Source of the DNA: Qipengyuania pacifica
Lineage (GTDB): Bacteria; Pseudomonadota; Alphaproteobacteria; Sphingomonadales; Sphingomonadaceae
Reading direction: 5' to 3'
NCBI RefSeq assembly: GCF_019857205.1
Contig: NZ_JAHWXO010000004.1
Coordinates: forward strand, 186,001 to 250,000
DNA length: 64,000 nucleotides
Notes under the pieces: model-generated
The model's input: the letters and a program-made list of their open reading frames with translations, nothing else
Told to the model about the DNA's origin: nothing
The model's database searches: none
Translations under genes and position numbers: made by a program
In this document: positions 34,707 through 43,652 of the stretch, piece after piece
Position numbering within the stretch: position 1 is the stretch's first letter
How the letters are laid out: each line of letters starts with the position of its first letter

Positions 34707-37141
34707 TCCGCGGCCAGACCGAGGGCTTCGATCCCGGCATCTCCATGATCATTCGCCCCGCCCGGCCATTTCGTGCCGGTCAGTGCAGGGAACCATTCGC
34801 GCGGCGCATCGCCCAGCGCTTCGCGCAGCAGATCTAGCCGGCGGACGGAACTCTCGCGGCCTGAAAGCAGTGTCAGCACTTCGGGCGCGCCCGACAGGTC
34901 GAGCCGGACCACCACACTCGCATCGGGCTGGCGAACGAGGAAGCAGCGGCTGTGTGCCGGCAACGTACGGATCAGGGCAAGCTCGTGTTCGGTCAGGCCG
35001 AAGCCATCGCAATAATCCTCTGGCCGCGCGCGGCTATTGGGCATGAACACCATGGTCGCGGTCTGCTCGACCAATGCGGTGGAAATGCGGCTTTCCAGCG
35101 CGTCCCGGGCCGATTGGGTGGCGAAACCGACCAGCGCGTTGCGTTTGCGCAACGTCTTGAGCCAGTCTCGGATGCGTGCCGCAAAGACTTCGTCATCGAG
35201 CGCTTTCCAGCCTTCGTCGATGAGGATCATGGTCGGCTTGCCGTCCAGCCGCTCCTCGATCCGGTGGAACAGGTACATCATGGTGGGCGTGCGCAGGCGC
35301 GGATTTTCGAGCAGCGCCGTCATGTCGAAGCCAAGAACGCGAGCGGTCAAATCCAGCCGGTCTTCGGCATTGTCGAACATCCAGGCATGCTCACCTTCGC
35401 CGATCCAGGCTCCCAGCCGATCCGCCAGATCGCCCGGTTGCGGGCGACGACTGCCGGAAAGCAGTTCCTTGAAATGACGCAAGCGGCGCAGCGACGCATC
35501 GTTGGCATAGGTGGCATCCACCGCTGCGGCGATGGTCTGTTCCTCTTCGGGACCTTCGGCCTTAAGCAGTACGCCAAGCCAATCGCGCAGGAAAGCCTTG
35601 TTGCCTGCCGTGTCAGGCAGAGCGAGAGGATTGAAGCCGGTCGGTTCGCCGGCACGGATGCTGTCGTACCGGCCCCCAATACCGCGCACGAACAGCTCGG
35701 CGCCGCGATCCTTGTCGAACAGGATCGTGCGCGGGCTGAATTTCTGCGCCTGCGCAGCGAGGAAATTCATGACCACCGTCTTGCCCGACCCCGAAGGACC
35801 GATGACCGAAAAATTCCCCAGATCGCCGTGGTGGAAGTTGAAGAAGAACGGCGTCGCGCTGGTCGTTTCCAGCAGCGTTACGGCTTCGCCCCAATGGTTG
35901 CCCTGCGCCTGACCGAGAGCAAAGCCATGCATGCTGCCAAAGCTCGCCATATTGGCGCTGGATATAAGCGCGCGGCGCACCAGATAGCTCTCGTTGCCCG
36001 GGAACTGCCCCCAGAAGGCGGGTTCGAGATTGGTGTCCTCGCGTACGGCTATCGCACCGGTATCGGCAAGAGCCGCGGCGCAGGCTGCCATGGCATCGTC
36101 CAGTCGAACGAGATCGCGTTCCTTGACCATGACGGTGAGGTGATGGTCGCCAAACCCGACCGCGCCATTGCCAAGCGCATCGCGCGCAGCCAGCATATCG
36201 GCTCGTTCCGCAGCCGCTTCTTCATCCGCACTCTTCAATCGGCGAATAGCCAGATCCATGCGTTCGCGGGCAGTCTGCCGTTCGGTCGGGGCATAGCTTT
36301 CACTCACCACCATTTCGAACGGCAAGCGCAACAGGCTGTCGAGCAAGCCCGGGCTCGTCGCTTCGGGATAATCCTTGAGCCCCAGTACTGCAGCGAAGTC
36401 GGGCGAACCGGATCCGCGCATCTCGATCGCATCAAGACCGAAGCTGACGCGGCGGTATGGCAGCATGTACCCGACATCGACATCGTCCGCCGGTTTGCGC
36501 ACCGGGCGCATCTCGCCATTATACAGCGCGCTCAGCAGCTCGAGCATTTCCGAATTGATATTGCCCTGCGGCCCGACGTAATCGGCCAGCGGCGTCGCTC
36601 CGTACGCCTGCAATGCGGCGACCAGACCTTGCGACGCAGCGCGCAGGCTTCGCAGATCCTTGGGATCGGCCTCCAGCCTGTCGCCATCCTTGCGGCGAAA
36701 TTTCTTGCCGACACGTTCCACAAGCCCCGCCTTGCCGCGGGCAGGACGACGGATGAGCGTAATGAACTGATCGTTCACGAACAGCTGTCCCGAACCGAGC
36801 CGCTCGCTCCAGCGTTCATCGATGTGACGACTGATCGGATCGGGAAATTCAGCCGCAAGCTCAACGGACACGCGGCGACGGATGACGTGGTGATACAATA
36901 CGAACCGCGCATCGAGGGTCGAACGCAATACGACCTCGCGTGTCGCGGCATGCGCGTTCAGCGCTTCACTGTCCTCTGTCTCGAACAGTAGGCCCGGCAC
37001 CTGGATCGCGGTCATGACCGATCCGTCGCGCAACAGCAGCGTGCTTTCGTCGATCAGGCGAACATAGGGCAGACGGTCGCCGGCTCGCGCTTCCTTTGCG
37101 CTCCAGGCAGCGGCGCCCTTCCATTTGTCGTTACGCGGCAT
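34703..37141 (-). CDS. virB4: type IV secretion ATPase VirB4
   Basis: An 812-residue VirB4/TrbE/CagE ATPase. The N-terminal half has the CagE-like region (RLPYVRLIDESTLLLRDGSV). Walker A GPSGSGKTVVM is at about 448-458 and Walker B MILIDEGWKAL at about 638. FATQSARDALES and the closing C-terminal helical region match the family. The start overlaps the virB3 stop by 11 bases. It energises pilus biogenesis and secretion and is the most diagnostic gene of the cluster. Confidence 0.96.
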   Translation of the reverse strand: MPRNDKWKGAAAWSAKEARAGDRLPYVRLIDESTLLLRDGSVMTAIQVPGLLFETEDSEALNAHAATREVVLRSTLDARFVLYHHVIRRRVSVELAAEFPDPISRHIDERWSERLGSGQLFVNDQFITLIRRPARGKAGLVERVGKKFRRKDGDRLEADPKDLRSLRAASQGLVAALQAYGATPLADYVGPQGNINSEMLELLSALYNGEMRPVRKPADDVDVGYMLPYRRVSFGLDAIEMRGSGSPDFAAVLGLKDYPEATSPGLLDSLLRLPFEMVVSESYAPTERQTARERMDLAIRRLKSADEEAAAERADMLAARDALGNGAVGFGDHHLTVMVKERDLVRLDDAMAACAAALADTGAIAVREDTNLEPAFWGQFPGNESYLVRRALISSANMASFGSMHGFALGQAQGNHWGEAVTLLETTSATPFFFNFHHGDLGNFSVIGPSGSGKTVVMNFLAAQAQKFSPRTILFDKDRGAELFVRGIGGRYDSIRAGEPTGFNPLALPDTAGNKAFLRDWLGVLLKAEGPEEEQTIAAAVDATYANDASLRRLRHFKELLSGSRRPQPGDLADRLGAWIGEGEHAWMFDNAEDRLDLTARVLGFDMTALLENPRLRTPTMMYLFHRIEERLDGKPTMILIDEGWKALDDEVFAARIRDWLKTLRKRNALVGFATQSARDALESRISTALVEQTATMVFMPNSRARPEDYCDGFGLTEHELALIRTLPAHSRCFLVRQPDASVVVRLDLSGAPEVLTLLSGRESSVRRLDLLREALGDAPREWFPALTGTKWPGGANDHGDAGIEALGLAAE

Positions 37142-37415
37142 AGGAATTGCACCCCCAGCGCTTGTAATTCTTCACCCGTGGGCATTTGCTGACCTTTGTG
37201 ATCCAGAGGTCGAAAATACGCGGTTCGCGCAGGCAGGCGAAATAGCCGATGCCATGCATCACAGCGAAGACCAGCAGTGCAAGCCAGCTGCCGGTGATCA
37301 GAAAAGCTTCGGTCGTCACCATCCCGTTGATGATGAAGTAATTGTACGTCACGCCTGCAAACATCTGCGGGCGCGTCAACGCGCGGTGAACGGGATGGCG
37401 GACGAGCGCGGTCAT
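37131..37415 (-). CDS. virB3: type IV secretion protein VirB3
   Basis: A 94-residue inner-membrane protein starting MTALVRHPVHRALTRPQMF, the typical VirB3 opening. A hydrophobic hairpin (YNYFIINGMVTTEAFLI and WLALLVFAVMHGIGYFACL) is followed by REPRIFDLWITKV, the conserved RxPxxF segment. I use the ATG at 37415 one base after the virB2 stop; the frame is open to 37460 but that part overlaps virB2. Works with VirB4 in pilus assembly. Confidence 0.92.
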   Translation of the reverse strand: MTALVRHPVHRALTRPQMFAGVTYNYFIINGMVTTEAFLITGSWLALLVFAVMHGIGYFACLREPRIFDLWITKVSKCPRVKNYKRWGCNSYAA

Positions 37416-37416
37416 C

Positions 37417-37716
37417 CTAGCTGGCCGCGCCCTGAATACCGGCGACAATCGACGCTGCACCGAACAGGATGAAGACGCCGATGATGACGGTGGCGCCGAA
37501 ACGCCAGTTAAGGCGGCCGGTCAGCATCATGAACCCGACGGCAGCAACAGCCATGACCGCCACGGCCGTGGCGACATTGCCGAGCAACGTGCCCTGCAAC
37601 CAGCCGAGTGCTGCCACAATGGGGCCCGATCCGGCCGGATCGGCACCCTGCGCAAACGCTGCGCTCGGCGTCAACAGAGCGGCAAGAGCTGCCGGAACGA
37701 TAAACTTGCGACTCAA
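37417..37716 (-). CDS. virB2: type IV secretion pilin VirB2
   Basis: A 99-residue pilin-like protein. A TTG at 37716 with GGGAGT six bases upstream gives LSRKFIVPAALAALLTPSAAFAQG, a clear signal peptide; an ATG-initiated version would be far upstream in virB1. The mature part has two hydrophobic helices (AVAVMAVAAVGFMMLTG and FGATVIIGVFILFGAASIV) separated by a basic loop, as in VirB2. It starts four bases after the virB1 stop. Confidence 0.92.
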   Translation of the reverse strand: MSRKFIVPAALAALLTPSAAFAQGADPAGSGPIVAALGWLQGTLLGNVATAVAVMAVAAVGFMMLTGRLNWRFGATVIIGVFILFGAASIVAGIQGAAS

Positions 37717-37720
37717 GTAA

Positions 37721-38350
37721 CTACTCCCGTGAGTGGTCAGAAAGACGGCCCATGATGGCCGCCACATAATGCTGGGTTTCGCGAATGCGCGGAATGCCGT
37801 TGGCGCGGATAACGCGTCCGGGTCCGGCATTATAGGCCGCCAGTGCCTTTTCCAGATCGCCGTCGAACCGGTCTAGTTGTTCGCGCAGGTAACGCGCCCC
37901 ACCTTCGAGATTGGCGAACGGATCGTTCGGGTCGACACCCAGGTCGCGTGCAGTGCCCGGCATCAATTGCGCGAGCCCGCGCGCGCCGACAGGCGACACC
38001 GCATTCGCACGCCAGCGGCTTTCCTGCCAGACGAGAGCTTCTATCAGTGTCGGGCTGAGATCGAAGCGCGCTGCAAGTTCGGCGACCTTGGCCTGATAAC
38101 CCTGGGGAACAAGGCGCGCATGCTGGCCGGGATCGGCCACCGCGATATCGGGAACGAAAATATCAGCCGGAACTTCTGAAGTGGGTTCCGCAGAGATCAG
38201 TTCGGTTGGCGCAGCAGGAAGCGCGGTGCTTCCGCCGGTTACCCAGCGCGCTCCGTCCGCGTTAATCTCCATGACATCCGCCTTCACCGGGAAAGCGATC
38301 AGCGCCGCGCAGGACAAACCTGTCACCAGCGCCAAGCGTGCTAGAATCAT
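37721..38350 (-). CDS. virB1: lytic transglycosylase VirB1
   Basis: A 209-residue exported lytic transglycosylase that opens peptidoglycan for the secretion apparatus. A signal peptide (MILARLALVTGLSCAALIAF) and a low-complexity linker precede the SLT fold: catalytic Glu110 in VWQESRW, PVGARGLAQLMPGTA and LAAYNAGPGRV. First gene of the virB1-2-3-4-6-9-10-11 operon; the promoter must lie in the 95 bases before it. Confidence 0.93.
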   Translation of the reverse strand: MILARLALVTGLSCAALIAFPVKADVMEINADGARWVTGGSTALPAAPTELISAEPTSEVPADIFVPDIAVADPGQHARLVPQGYQAKVAELAARFDLSPTLIEALVWQESRWRANAVSPVGARGLAQLMPGTARDLGVDPNDPFANLEGGARYLREQLDRFDGDLEKALAAYNAGPGRVIRANGIPRIRETQHYVAAIMGRLSDHSRE

Positions 38351-38445
38351 TGCACCCTCCGTCCGGCCCCCATGAGCATACTACATGACAGGCGAGTGAC
38401 ACAAAACTGAATATCCGGGAATGTGTCGACGGGACGAAAGAATAA

Positions 38446-38473
38446 AGGCCCGTGCTCGCCGGAGCACGGGCCT
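38446..38473 (-). terminator. strong rho-independent terminator
   Basis: AGGCCCGTGCTC and GAGCACGGGCCT form a perfect 12-bp stem with loop GCCG, followed on the reverse strand by TTTATT. It terminates the 38500-38883 gene and insulates the virB operon. Confidence 0.88.
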
Positions 38474-38499
38474 AAACAGCTTTTCGGCTTCTGTAAAAG

Positions 38500-38883
38500 T
38501 TAGCGTAACGACAGGGCGTAATAGCGGGCGAACTCGCCTTTATCGAGCATCGCCAGCGCCTTGCGCGCGAGATGTCGCGAATCGACCCAAGCACCGCCCG
38601 CGGTCTGCAGTTCGACACTGTCGCGGGCCATAGCGGCGGTTTTAAACTCCGCCCGCGCGGCATCGTATTCGCCTGTCCGCGCAAGCGCGATGCCATGATT
38701 GATCAACCGGGCCGGATCGTTTTCGGCCAGCTCATCGCAGTTCTCGATAGCTTTGCGGGCAGCGGTATTCTCGTTCGAAACCAGCTCTTCATACCCGACA
38801 TCGTAATCGGCCTGTGGGCCTGCGACGGCTTCGACAGGACCCTGCGCTAAAAGGGCCAGCGCAATGCTCGTGATAATTGCCAT
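38500..38883 (-). CDS. small exported TPR-like protein, unknown function
   Basis: A 127-residue protein beginning with a hydrophobic stretch (MAIITSIALALLAQGPVEAVA) that can serve as signal peptide. The rest has a helical, TPR-like spacing: ARKAIENCDELAENDPARLINHGIALARTGEY and DAARAEFKTAAMARD resemble one and a half tetratricopeptide repeats. GGGAGAG lies before the ATG. Related small proteins are common in sphingomonads; their role is not known. Divergent from the lipoprotein/TBDR pair. Confidence 0.78.
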   Translation of the reverse strand: MAIITSIALALLAQGPVEAVAGPQADYDVGYEELVSNENTAARKAIENCDELAENDPARLINHGIALARTGEYDAARAEFKTAAMARDSVELQTAGGAWVDSRHLARKALAMLDKGEFARYYALSLR

Positions 38884-39148
38884 GACAGCTCTCCCTACTC
38901 TCGTTGCCAGAGCAGGAATGCCTCACCGCACGGACAATCGCAACAAAACTGTAACATTGTCATATTTCTGCAATCATCGCGGTAGCCGGGGCATTTTCAC
39001 AGCGTGCTCCGATGCGTCGCAATATCTGTTGAAACTGCAACATAACGGTCATCTACCGACACAAACTGTCACACAGCGTCCGTAGCGGACGAGTCGCGAT
39101 CAAGAGTTCGCAACTCGATTCTTCCGGTTTTTGAGGGGACCGCTACCC
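38884..39148. promoter_or_regulatory. 265-base divergent intergenic region with possible PHO-like box
   Basis: No gene. It contains several CTGTxAx-like heptamers: CTGTAAC near 38948, CTGCAAC-N4-CGGTCAT at 39035-39052 (10 of 14 positions of the two-heptamer PhoB box) and CTGTCAC at 39066-39072. This could place the lipoprotein/TBDR pair under phosphate control, but the match is partial and spacing is only right for one pair. Confidence 0.35.
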
Positions 39149-40723
39149 GTGACAAATTTTCACCGTTCGCTCGTACTCGGCTGCTCGGCTCTGGCTCTGG
39201 CCAGCTGCGGCGCCGACGAAATCGTCTCGCCCGGCACTGGCGGTGACATCATCATCAACCCGCCTGCCACGCCTGCGCCCACCCCGGCACCGACGCCGGC
39301 ACCGACTTCGGGCCCGGTAACCGCTGCGGCAGAATGCCCAACGATTTCCAATCCAGCGGGTCTCGCCGATGACGGCACGGAAACCGGTCCAACCGGCGAA
39401 TACCGCGTCTGCATTTTGCCTGCAGTTTTCAGCGCCAGCACCACGCTGCCCTTCGTGGAAGGCCTGGTATATCGCATGAACGGCCGGGTCGATGTCGGCA
39501 CCGACGGTGGCCCCACTGCCACGGCGAATGATACGAATGTCGAACTGACGATCGAACCCGGCGCAATCATTGTTGCTTCGGGATCGAGCTTCCTGAACGT
39601 CAACCGCGGTAACACCATCCAGGCCAACGGCACGGCTACGCGCCCCATCATCTTCACGTCGACGAACAACGTGACCGGCGTAGATCTGAACCAGGATACT
39701 TCGGGTCGTTGGGGCGGCGTTGTCCTGTCCGGCCGCGCCCCCGTCACCGATTGTATTGCTCCTGGCGCGACGCCTGGCACCACAGCTTGCGAACGTCAGG
39801 TCGAGGGTGCAGCGCAGCCGGCTCTGTTCGGCGGCGCCACTGCAGATGATAGTTCCGGCAGCATGACTTTCGTCCAGATCCGCTATTCGGGCTTCGTCCT
39901 CTCCGGCGATAACGAACTGCAGTCGCTTACCACCGGCGGCGTCGGCTCCGGAACCACGCTCAATAACATCATGAGCTACAACAGCTCGGACGACGGCGTC
40001 GAATTCTTCGGCGGCGTTATGAATGTTTCGAACCTGATCGTCGTCGGCGCGGAAGACGACAGCATCGACACCGATACGGGCGTGAAGGCCAATCTGCAGA
40101 ACGTGATCGCCATCCAGCGCCCTGGATTCGGTGATACGATCATCGAAGCGGACTCCTCCAATGGCCTCGAAGAAGACACACCGCGTCAGAATGTGAAGAT
40201 CTCGAACGCGACCTTCATCGCCAACAGCGGTGTTGGTGATCAGGCCATCCGCATTCGCGGCTTTGCCGATTTCACCATCGTCAACTCGGTTCTGGTCGAT
40301 CAGTCGGGCAACACGCCGTGCCTGCGGGTCGACAATCCCGAAACGCTCAACCGCGCTGCCAATGCCAGCATCGACGAAGCTGGCCCGGTCGTCTTCAATT
40401 CGTTCGTCCTCGATTGCGCAACGGACTTCCGCGATGGATCGGGCGGTGTCACCCCCGCAGACGTTCAGACCCGCTTCAATGCTGGTTCGAACAACAATGC
40501 GGGCTTCACCAACACGCTGTCGATGACCTTCATCAATGGCGCGAACGAAAACGGTGTTGCGGTATTCGATCCGACTTCGCTTGGTTCCTTCTTCACGCTT
40601 CCGACCAATATCGGCGCCGTTTATCCCGGTAACAATACTTGGTTCCAGGGGTGGACCTGCAACTCGGCAACGGTGACCTTCGATACCGCGGTATCCGATT
40701 GCACCAGCCTGCCGATCTACTGA
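39149..40723 (+). CDS. surface lipoprotein with beta-helix-like repeats
   Basis: A 524-residue lipoprotein. The N-terminus ends with LALASC, giving lipidated Cys20, then a PAPTPAPTPAPT linker. The body is Gly/Asn/Asp-rich with a right-handed beta-helix look (SGSMTFVQIRYSGFVL, GVGSGTTLNNIMSYNSSDDGVEFFGG, DFTIVNSVLVD). The GTG at 39149 is chosen because GAGGGGA precedes it and the signal peptide then starts correctly. Proteins with the same GVGSGTT/DDGxEFFGG phrases occur beside TBDRs in other Gram-negatives, probably surface-exposed. It is followed by a hairpin and a TBDR, so the two probably form a functional pair. Ligand unknown. Confidence 0.82.
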   Translation: MTNFHRSLVLGCSALALASCGADEIVSPGTGGDIIINPPATPAPTPAPTPAPTSGPVTAAAECPTISNPAGLADDGTETGPTGEYRVCILPAVFSASTTLPFVEGLVYRMNGRVDVGTDGGPTATANDTNVELTIEPGAIIVASGSSFLNVNRGNTIQANGTATRPIIFTSTNNVTGVDLNQDTSGRWGGVVLSGRAPVTDCIAPGATPGTTACERQVEGAAQPALFGGATADDSSGSMTFVQIRYSGFVLSGDNELQSLTTGGVGSGTTLNNIMSYNSSDDGVEFFGGVMNVSNLIVVGAEDDSIDTDTGVKANLQNVIAIQRPGFGDTIIEADSSNGLEEDTPRQNVKISNATFIANSGVGDQAIRIRGFADFTIVNSVLVDQSGNTPCLRVDNPETLNRAANASIDEAGPVVFNSFVLDCATDFRDGSGGVTPADVQTRFNAGSNNNAGFTNTLSMTFINGANENGVAVFDPTSLGSFFTLPTNIGAVYPGNNTWFQGWTCNSATVTFDTAVSDCTSLPIY

Positions 40724-40734
40724 TCTGAACACAT

Positions 40735-40776
40735 GGCGGCCGGGCAAACGCATTTGAGCGTCCCCGGCCGCCTTCG
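40735..40776 (+). terminator. hairpin between lipoprotein and TBDR (terminator/attenuator)
   Basis: GGCGGCCGGG (40735-40744) and CCCGGCCGCC (40763-40772) form a perfect 10-bp stem with an inner ACGC/GCGT stem, followed by a TC-rich stretch. Placed 12 bases after the lipoprotein stop and 71 before the TBDR start, it probably reduces TBDR expression relative to the lipoprotein. Confidence 0.75.
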
Positions 40777-40846
40777 CTTTTCAAATGGGGCGATCGCTGC
40801 GCTCCACTCCAGTTTCAAAGGCCTGAATATGAGGGGGTCTCGAACC

Positions 40847-43600
40847 ATGTCGACCGGCAAGCAGCTTACTGCGCTGCTCCTGTTCACCACCGCGCTCACC
40901 CTGCCCGCAGCGGCATTCGCTCAGGATGCGGGTGTCGGCACCGGTGCCGAAGGCGTACCCGCAGATGAAGATGCCGCTACCGATGCCCTTCAGGCACAGC
41001 AGGCACAGGGCATCGACAACACGCCGCAGGAAGAAGAGTTCGAAGAACCCGATATTTCGGTGCCCGGTGGCTCTATCGTTGTTACCGGACGCCGCCGGCA
41101 AGACGTCACCCGCGCGTCCTCGCAGGTCGTGTCCGTGCTCGACAGTGCCAGCATCGCCCGCTCCGGCGAAGGCGACATTGCGGGCGCCCTTACCCGCGTG
41201 ACAGGTCTTTCCACCGTGGGGAACGGTCTCGTCTTCGTTCGCGGCCTTGGCGATCGTTATTCGCTCGCCCTGCTCAATGGTCTTCCCCTGCCCTCACCGC
41301 AGCCGCTGAGCCGTGTCGTCCCGCTCGACATCTTCCCGACCAGCGTCATCGCGTCCAGCCTCGTGCAGAAAACCTACTCGGCCAACTTCCCGGGCGAATT
41401 CGGGGGCGGCGTGATCAACCTCACGACCCGCGCGGTACCGGACGAAAGCTTCGTCAAGGTCAGCGCGGGCATCTCCGGCGACACCGAAACCACATTCGGG
41501 ACCGGATACAGCTATTACGGCTCGGATTACGACTGGTTCGGCTTCGACGACGGTCGCCGCGAACCTGGTCCCAACCTGCAGTCCTTCCTTAACAGCGGCC
41601 TCCAGATCACCGACCCGCAGGTCGATCAGCAGGCGATCCTGCTCGAACTGGGCGATCCCAATCAGATCCTCCTCCAGAGCACCGATGAACTGCCGGTCAA
41701 CTGGTCGGCAGGCATCACGGCAGGCACGAGCTTCGACGTTTTTGCCGACGGACGTTTCGGCATCATCGCCACCGCCTCGCTCAGCAACAAATGGCGCAAC
41801 CGCTTCATCACCCGCCAGGTCGCGGTGAACGGCGCGCTCGATCTCGATCAGGACGGCACGCAGTTCCAGACCGACCAGCGCATCCTCGCAAATGCGATGC
41901 TCGGCCTCGGTCTCGAGGTGGGCGAACACCGGTTCCGCCTGACCAATCTCTTTATCCGGGACTCGCTCAAGCGCGCATCGCTGGCACAGATCAACGATCT
42001 GACCGATGATGATGACGACCTGTTCCAGAATACCGGCTGGTACGAACGCCAGCTGTTCGACACACAGTTTGTCGGTGAACTCGAATTCGGCGATCTCTCG
42101 GTCGATCTGCGGGCCGGTTATGCGCAAACGCAGCGCGAAGCGCCCAATGAATGGGAATTCGTCTATACCCGCGACCTTACGCCCACGACCCAGCTCGACG
42201 AAATCTATCTGAACCTCCAGAACGGCGGTCAGCGCGGGCGCACCACGGTGGCCTTTTCCGATCTGACTGAAGATCTCTATTACGGCGGTCTCGATCTCAG
42301 CTATCAGTTCGCCGACTGGGTTACGCTGACGGTTGGCGGCGCCTATACCGACACGACTCGCCTCTCGCGCCGCCGGGAATTCGATATCCGCGCCACGGGC
42401 GCCTATCCGCTCGTTTTCGGCGCATTCCGACCCGACAACCTGCTTGGCGATGCCCTGATCAATCTCGGTTACGATACGGCGGCGCAGGCTGCTGGCGGCA
42501 TCGGCCCCTTCGGCTATCAGATCATCGACACGACCGCATCGGACCCGGCCTTTTCCGCCGGGCTGGAGATCAAGGCGGGGTATGTGCAGGCCAATCTGAC
42601 GCAATCCGATGCCCTGTCGCTCGACATTGGCATCCGCTACGAAGACGCCACGCAGGAAGTGGTACCGCTCGGGCTCGACGGGCGTCCGAACGGCTCGGCC
42701 AATGCCACCCTGCTGAACAACGATTACTTCCTCCCTGGCGCCACGCTGACATGGGAAGTGATGGATAGCGTCCAGCTGCGCCTCAACGCGTCCAAGACCA
42801 TTGCCCGCCCGCAGTTCCGCGAACTGATCCTGCAAACCTATTACGATCCGGAAACGAACCGGCAATTCACCGGTAACCCCGGCCTGATCGACAGCCGCCT
42901 GACCAATTACGAAGCCCGCCTCGAGCATTATTGGGGATCGAACAGCCGGGCCAGCGTGGCAGGCTTCTACAAGGATATCGAAAACCCGATCGAAATCTTC
43001 TCGAGCTTCAACGACAACGCGGTCGTCAGCCGCTTCGCCAACGCCCCGTCGGCCAAGCTCTACGGTGCCGAAGTCGAGTTGCAGTGGAACAAGGACCTCT
43101 ACGACCTCGGCGAATGGTGGGACAGCAAGCGCTTCGTCGCCATCGCCAACTACACCTACACCAAATCCGACATCAGTGTTCAGGATGGCGATCTCGTCAA
43201 CATCCCAGAACTTGGCGGGCTTCAGCCGGCGTCGAACTTCTTCGAAGACGGCACGGCGCTGACCGGCCAGTCGGATCACATCGCCAATGTGCAGCTCGGC
43301 CTCGAGGACCTCGACCGCGTCAGCCAGCTTACCGTCCTGTTCAATTACGGCAGCAAGCGCGTGATCAGCCGCAGCACCCTCTCGCGTCCGGACATCATCG
43401 AAGACCCGGGCCTGACGATCGACCTCGTCGCTCGGCAGGGTTTCCAGCTGGCAGGCGCCGAGCTGGAACTGAAACTCGAAGCGCGCAACCTGACGGGACG
43501 CGATCATTTCGAATACCAGACGGCCGGCGACGCCCGGATCGAGAACAACAGCTACCGCGTGGGCCGCAACTTCGCAGTCTCGCTATCGGCTGAATTCTAA
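40847..43600 (+). CDS. TonB-dependent receptor paired with beta-helix lipoprotein
   Basis: A 917-residue receptor. The signal peptide is TALLLFTTALTLPAAAFAQ; an acidic, Gln-rich extension of about 65 residues follows, then the TonB-box-like GSIVVTGRRR, a plug domain (FVRGLGDRYSLALLNGLPL, FPGEFGGGVINL) and a barrel ending in VGRNFAVSLSAEF. The start at 40847 follows GAGGGGG; an in-frame ATG at 40829 is an alternative. The plug resembles receptors for large ligands (Oar-like/carbohydrate type). Association with the upstream lipoprotein suggests uptake, display or secretion linked to that lipoprotein (inference). Confidence 0.92.
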   Translation: MSTGKQLTALLLFTTALTLPAAAFAQDAGVGTGAEGVPADEDAATDALQAQQAQGIDNTPQEEEFEEPDISVPGGSIVVTGRRRQDVTRASSQVVSVLDSASIARSGEGDIAGALTRVTGLSTVGNGLVFVRGLGDRYSLALLNGLPLPSPQPLSRVVPLDIFPTSVIASSLVQKTYSANFPGEFGGGVINLTTRAVPDESFVKVSAGISGDTETTFGTGYSYYGSDYDWFGFDDGRREPGPNLQSFLNSGLQITDPQVDQQAILLELGDPNQILLQSTDELPVNWSAGITAGTSFDVFADGRFGIIATASLSNKWRNRFITRQVAVNGALDLDQDGTQFQTDQRILANAMLGLGLEVGEHRFRLTNLFIRDSLKRASLAQINDLTDDDDDLFQNTGWYERQLFDTQFVGELEFGDLSVDLRAGYAQTQREAPNEWEFVYTRDLTPTTQLDEIYLNLQNGGQRGRTTVAFSDLTEDLYYGGLDLSYQFADWVTLTVGGAYTDTTRLSRRREFDIRATGAYPLVFGAFRPDNLLGDALINLGYDTAAQAAGGIGPFGYQIIDTTASDPAFSAGLEIKAGYVQANLTQSDALSLDIGIRYEDATQEVVPLGLDGRPNGSANATLLNNDYFLPGATLTWEVMDSVQLRLNASKTIARPQFRELILQTYYDPETNRQFTGNPGLIDSRLTNYEARLEHYWGSNSRASVAGFYKDIENPIEIFSSFNDNAVVSRFANAPSAKLYGAEVELQWNKDLYDLGEWWDSKRFVAIANYTYTKSDISVQDGDLVNIPELGGLQPASNFFEDGTALTGQSDHIANVQLGLEDLDRVSQLTVLFNYGSKRVISRSTLSRPDIIEDPGLTIDLVARQGFQLAGAELELKLEARNLTGRDHFEYQTAGDARIENNSYRVGRNFAVSLSAEF

Positions 43601-43621
43601 GCTTCTGCGAAGACTAGGCCG

Positions 43622-43643
43622 GGGGCCGCTTTCTGGCGGCCCC
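43622..43643 (+). terminator. terminator between TBDR 3 and EamA transporter
   Basis: GGGGCCGC and GCGGCCCC form an 8-bp stem with loop TTTCTG between two convergent genes. Confidence 0.65.
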
Positions 43644-43652
43644 TCGTCATCC

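Noticed and set aside
34952..36991. A 679-codon open frame antisense to virB4, and similar long antisense frames over 41294-43507, 48709-50487 and 1183-2571
   Set aside because: Long antisense frames are expected in GC-rich genes with G/C-ending codons; the translations have no recognisable domains, while the opposite strand encodes clear families.
30588..38350. virB cluster as part of an integrative conjugative element
   Set aside because: No relaxase, coupling protein, integrase, partition genes or terminal repeats are present in the window.
39239..39309. Short repeats encoding PAPTPAPTPAPT in the lipoprotein, considered as tandem repeat locus/CRISPR-like
   Set aside because: The repeats are in frame, only 12-18 bases long and encode a typical low-complexity stalk.
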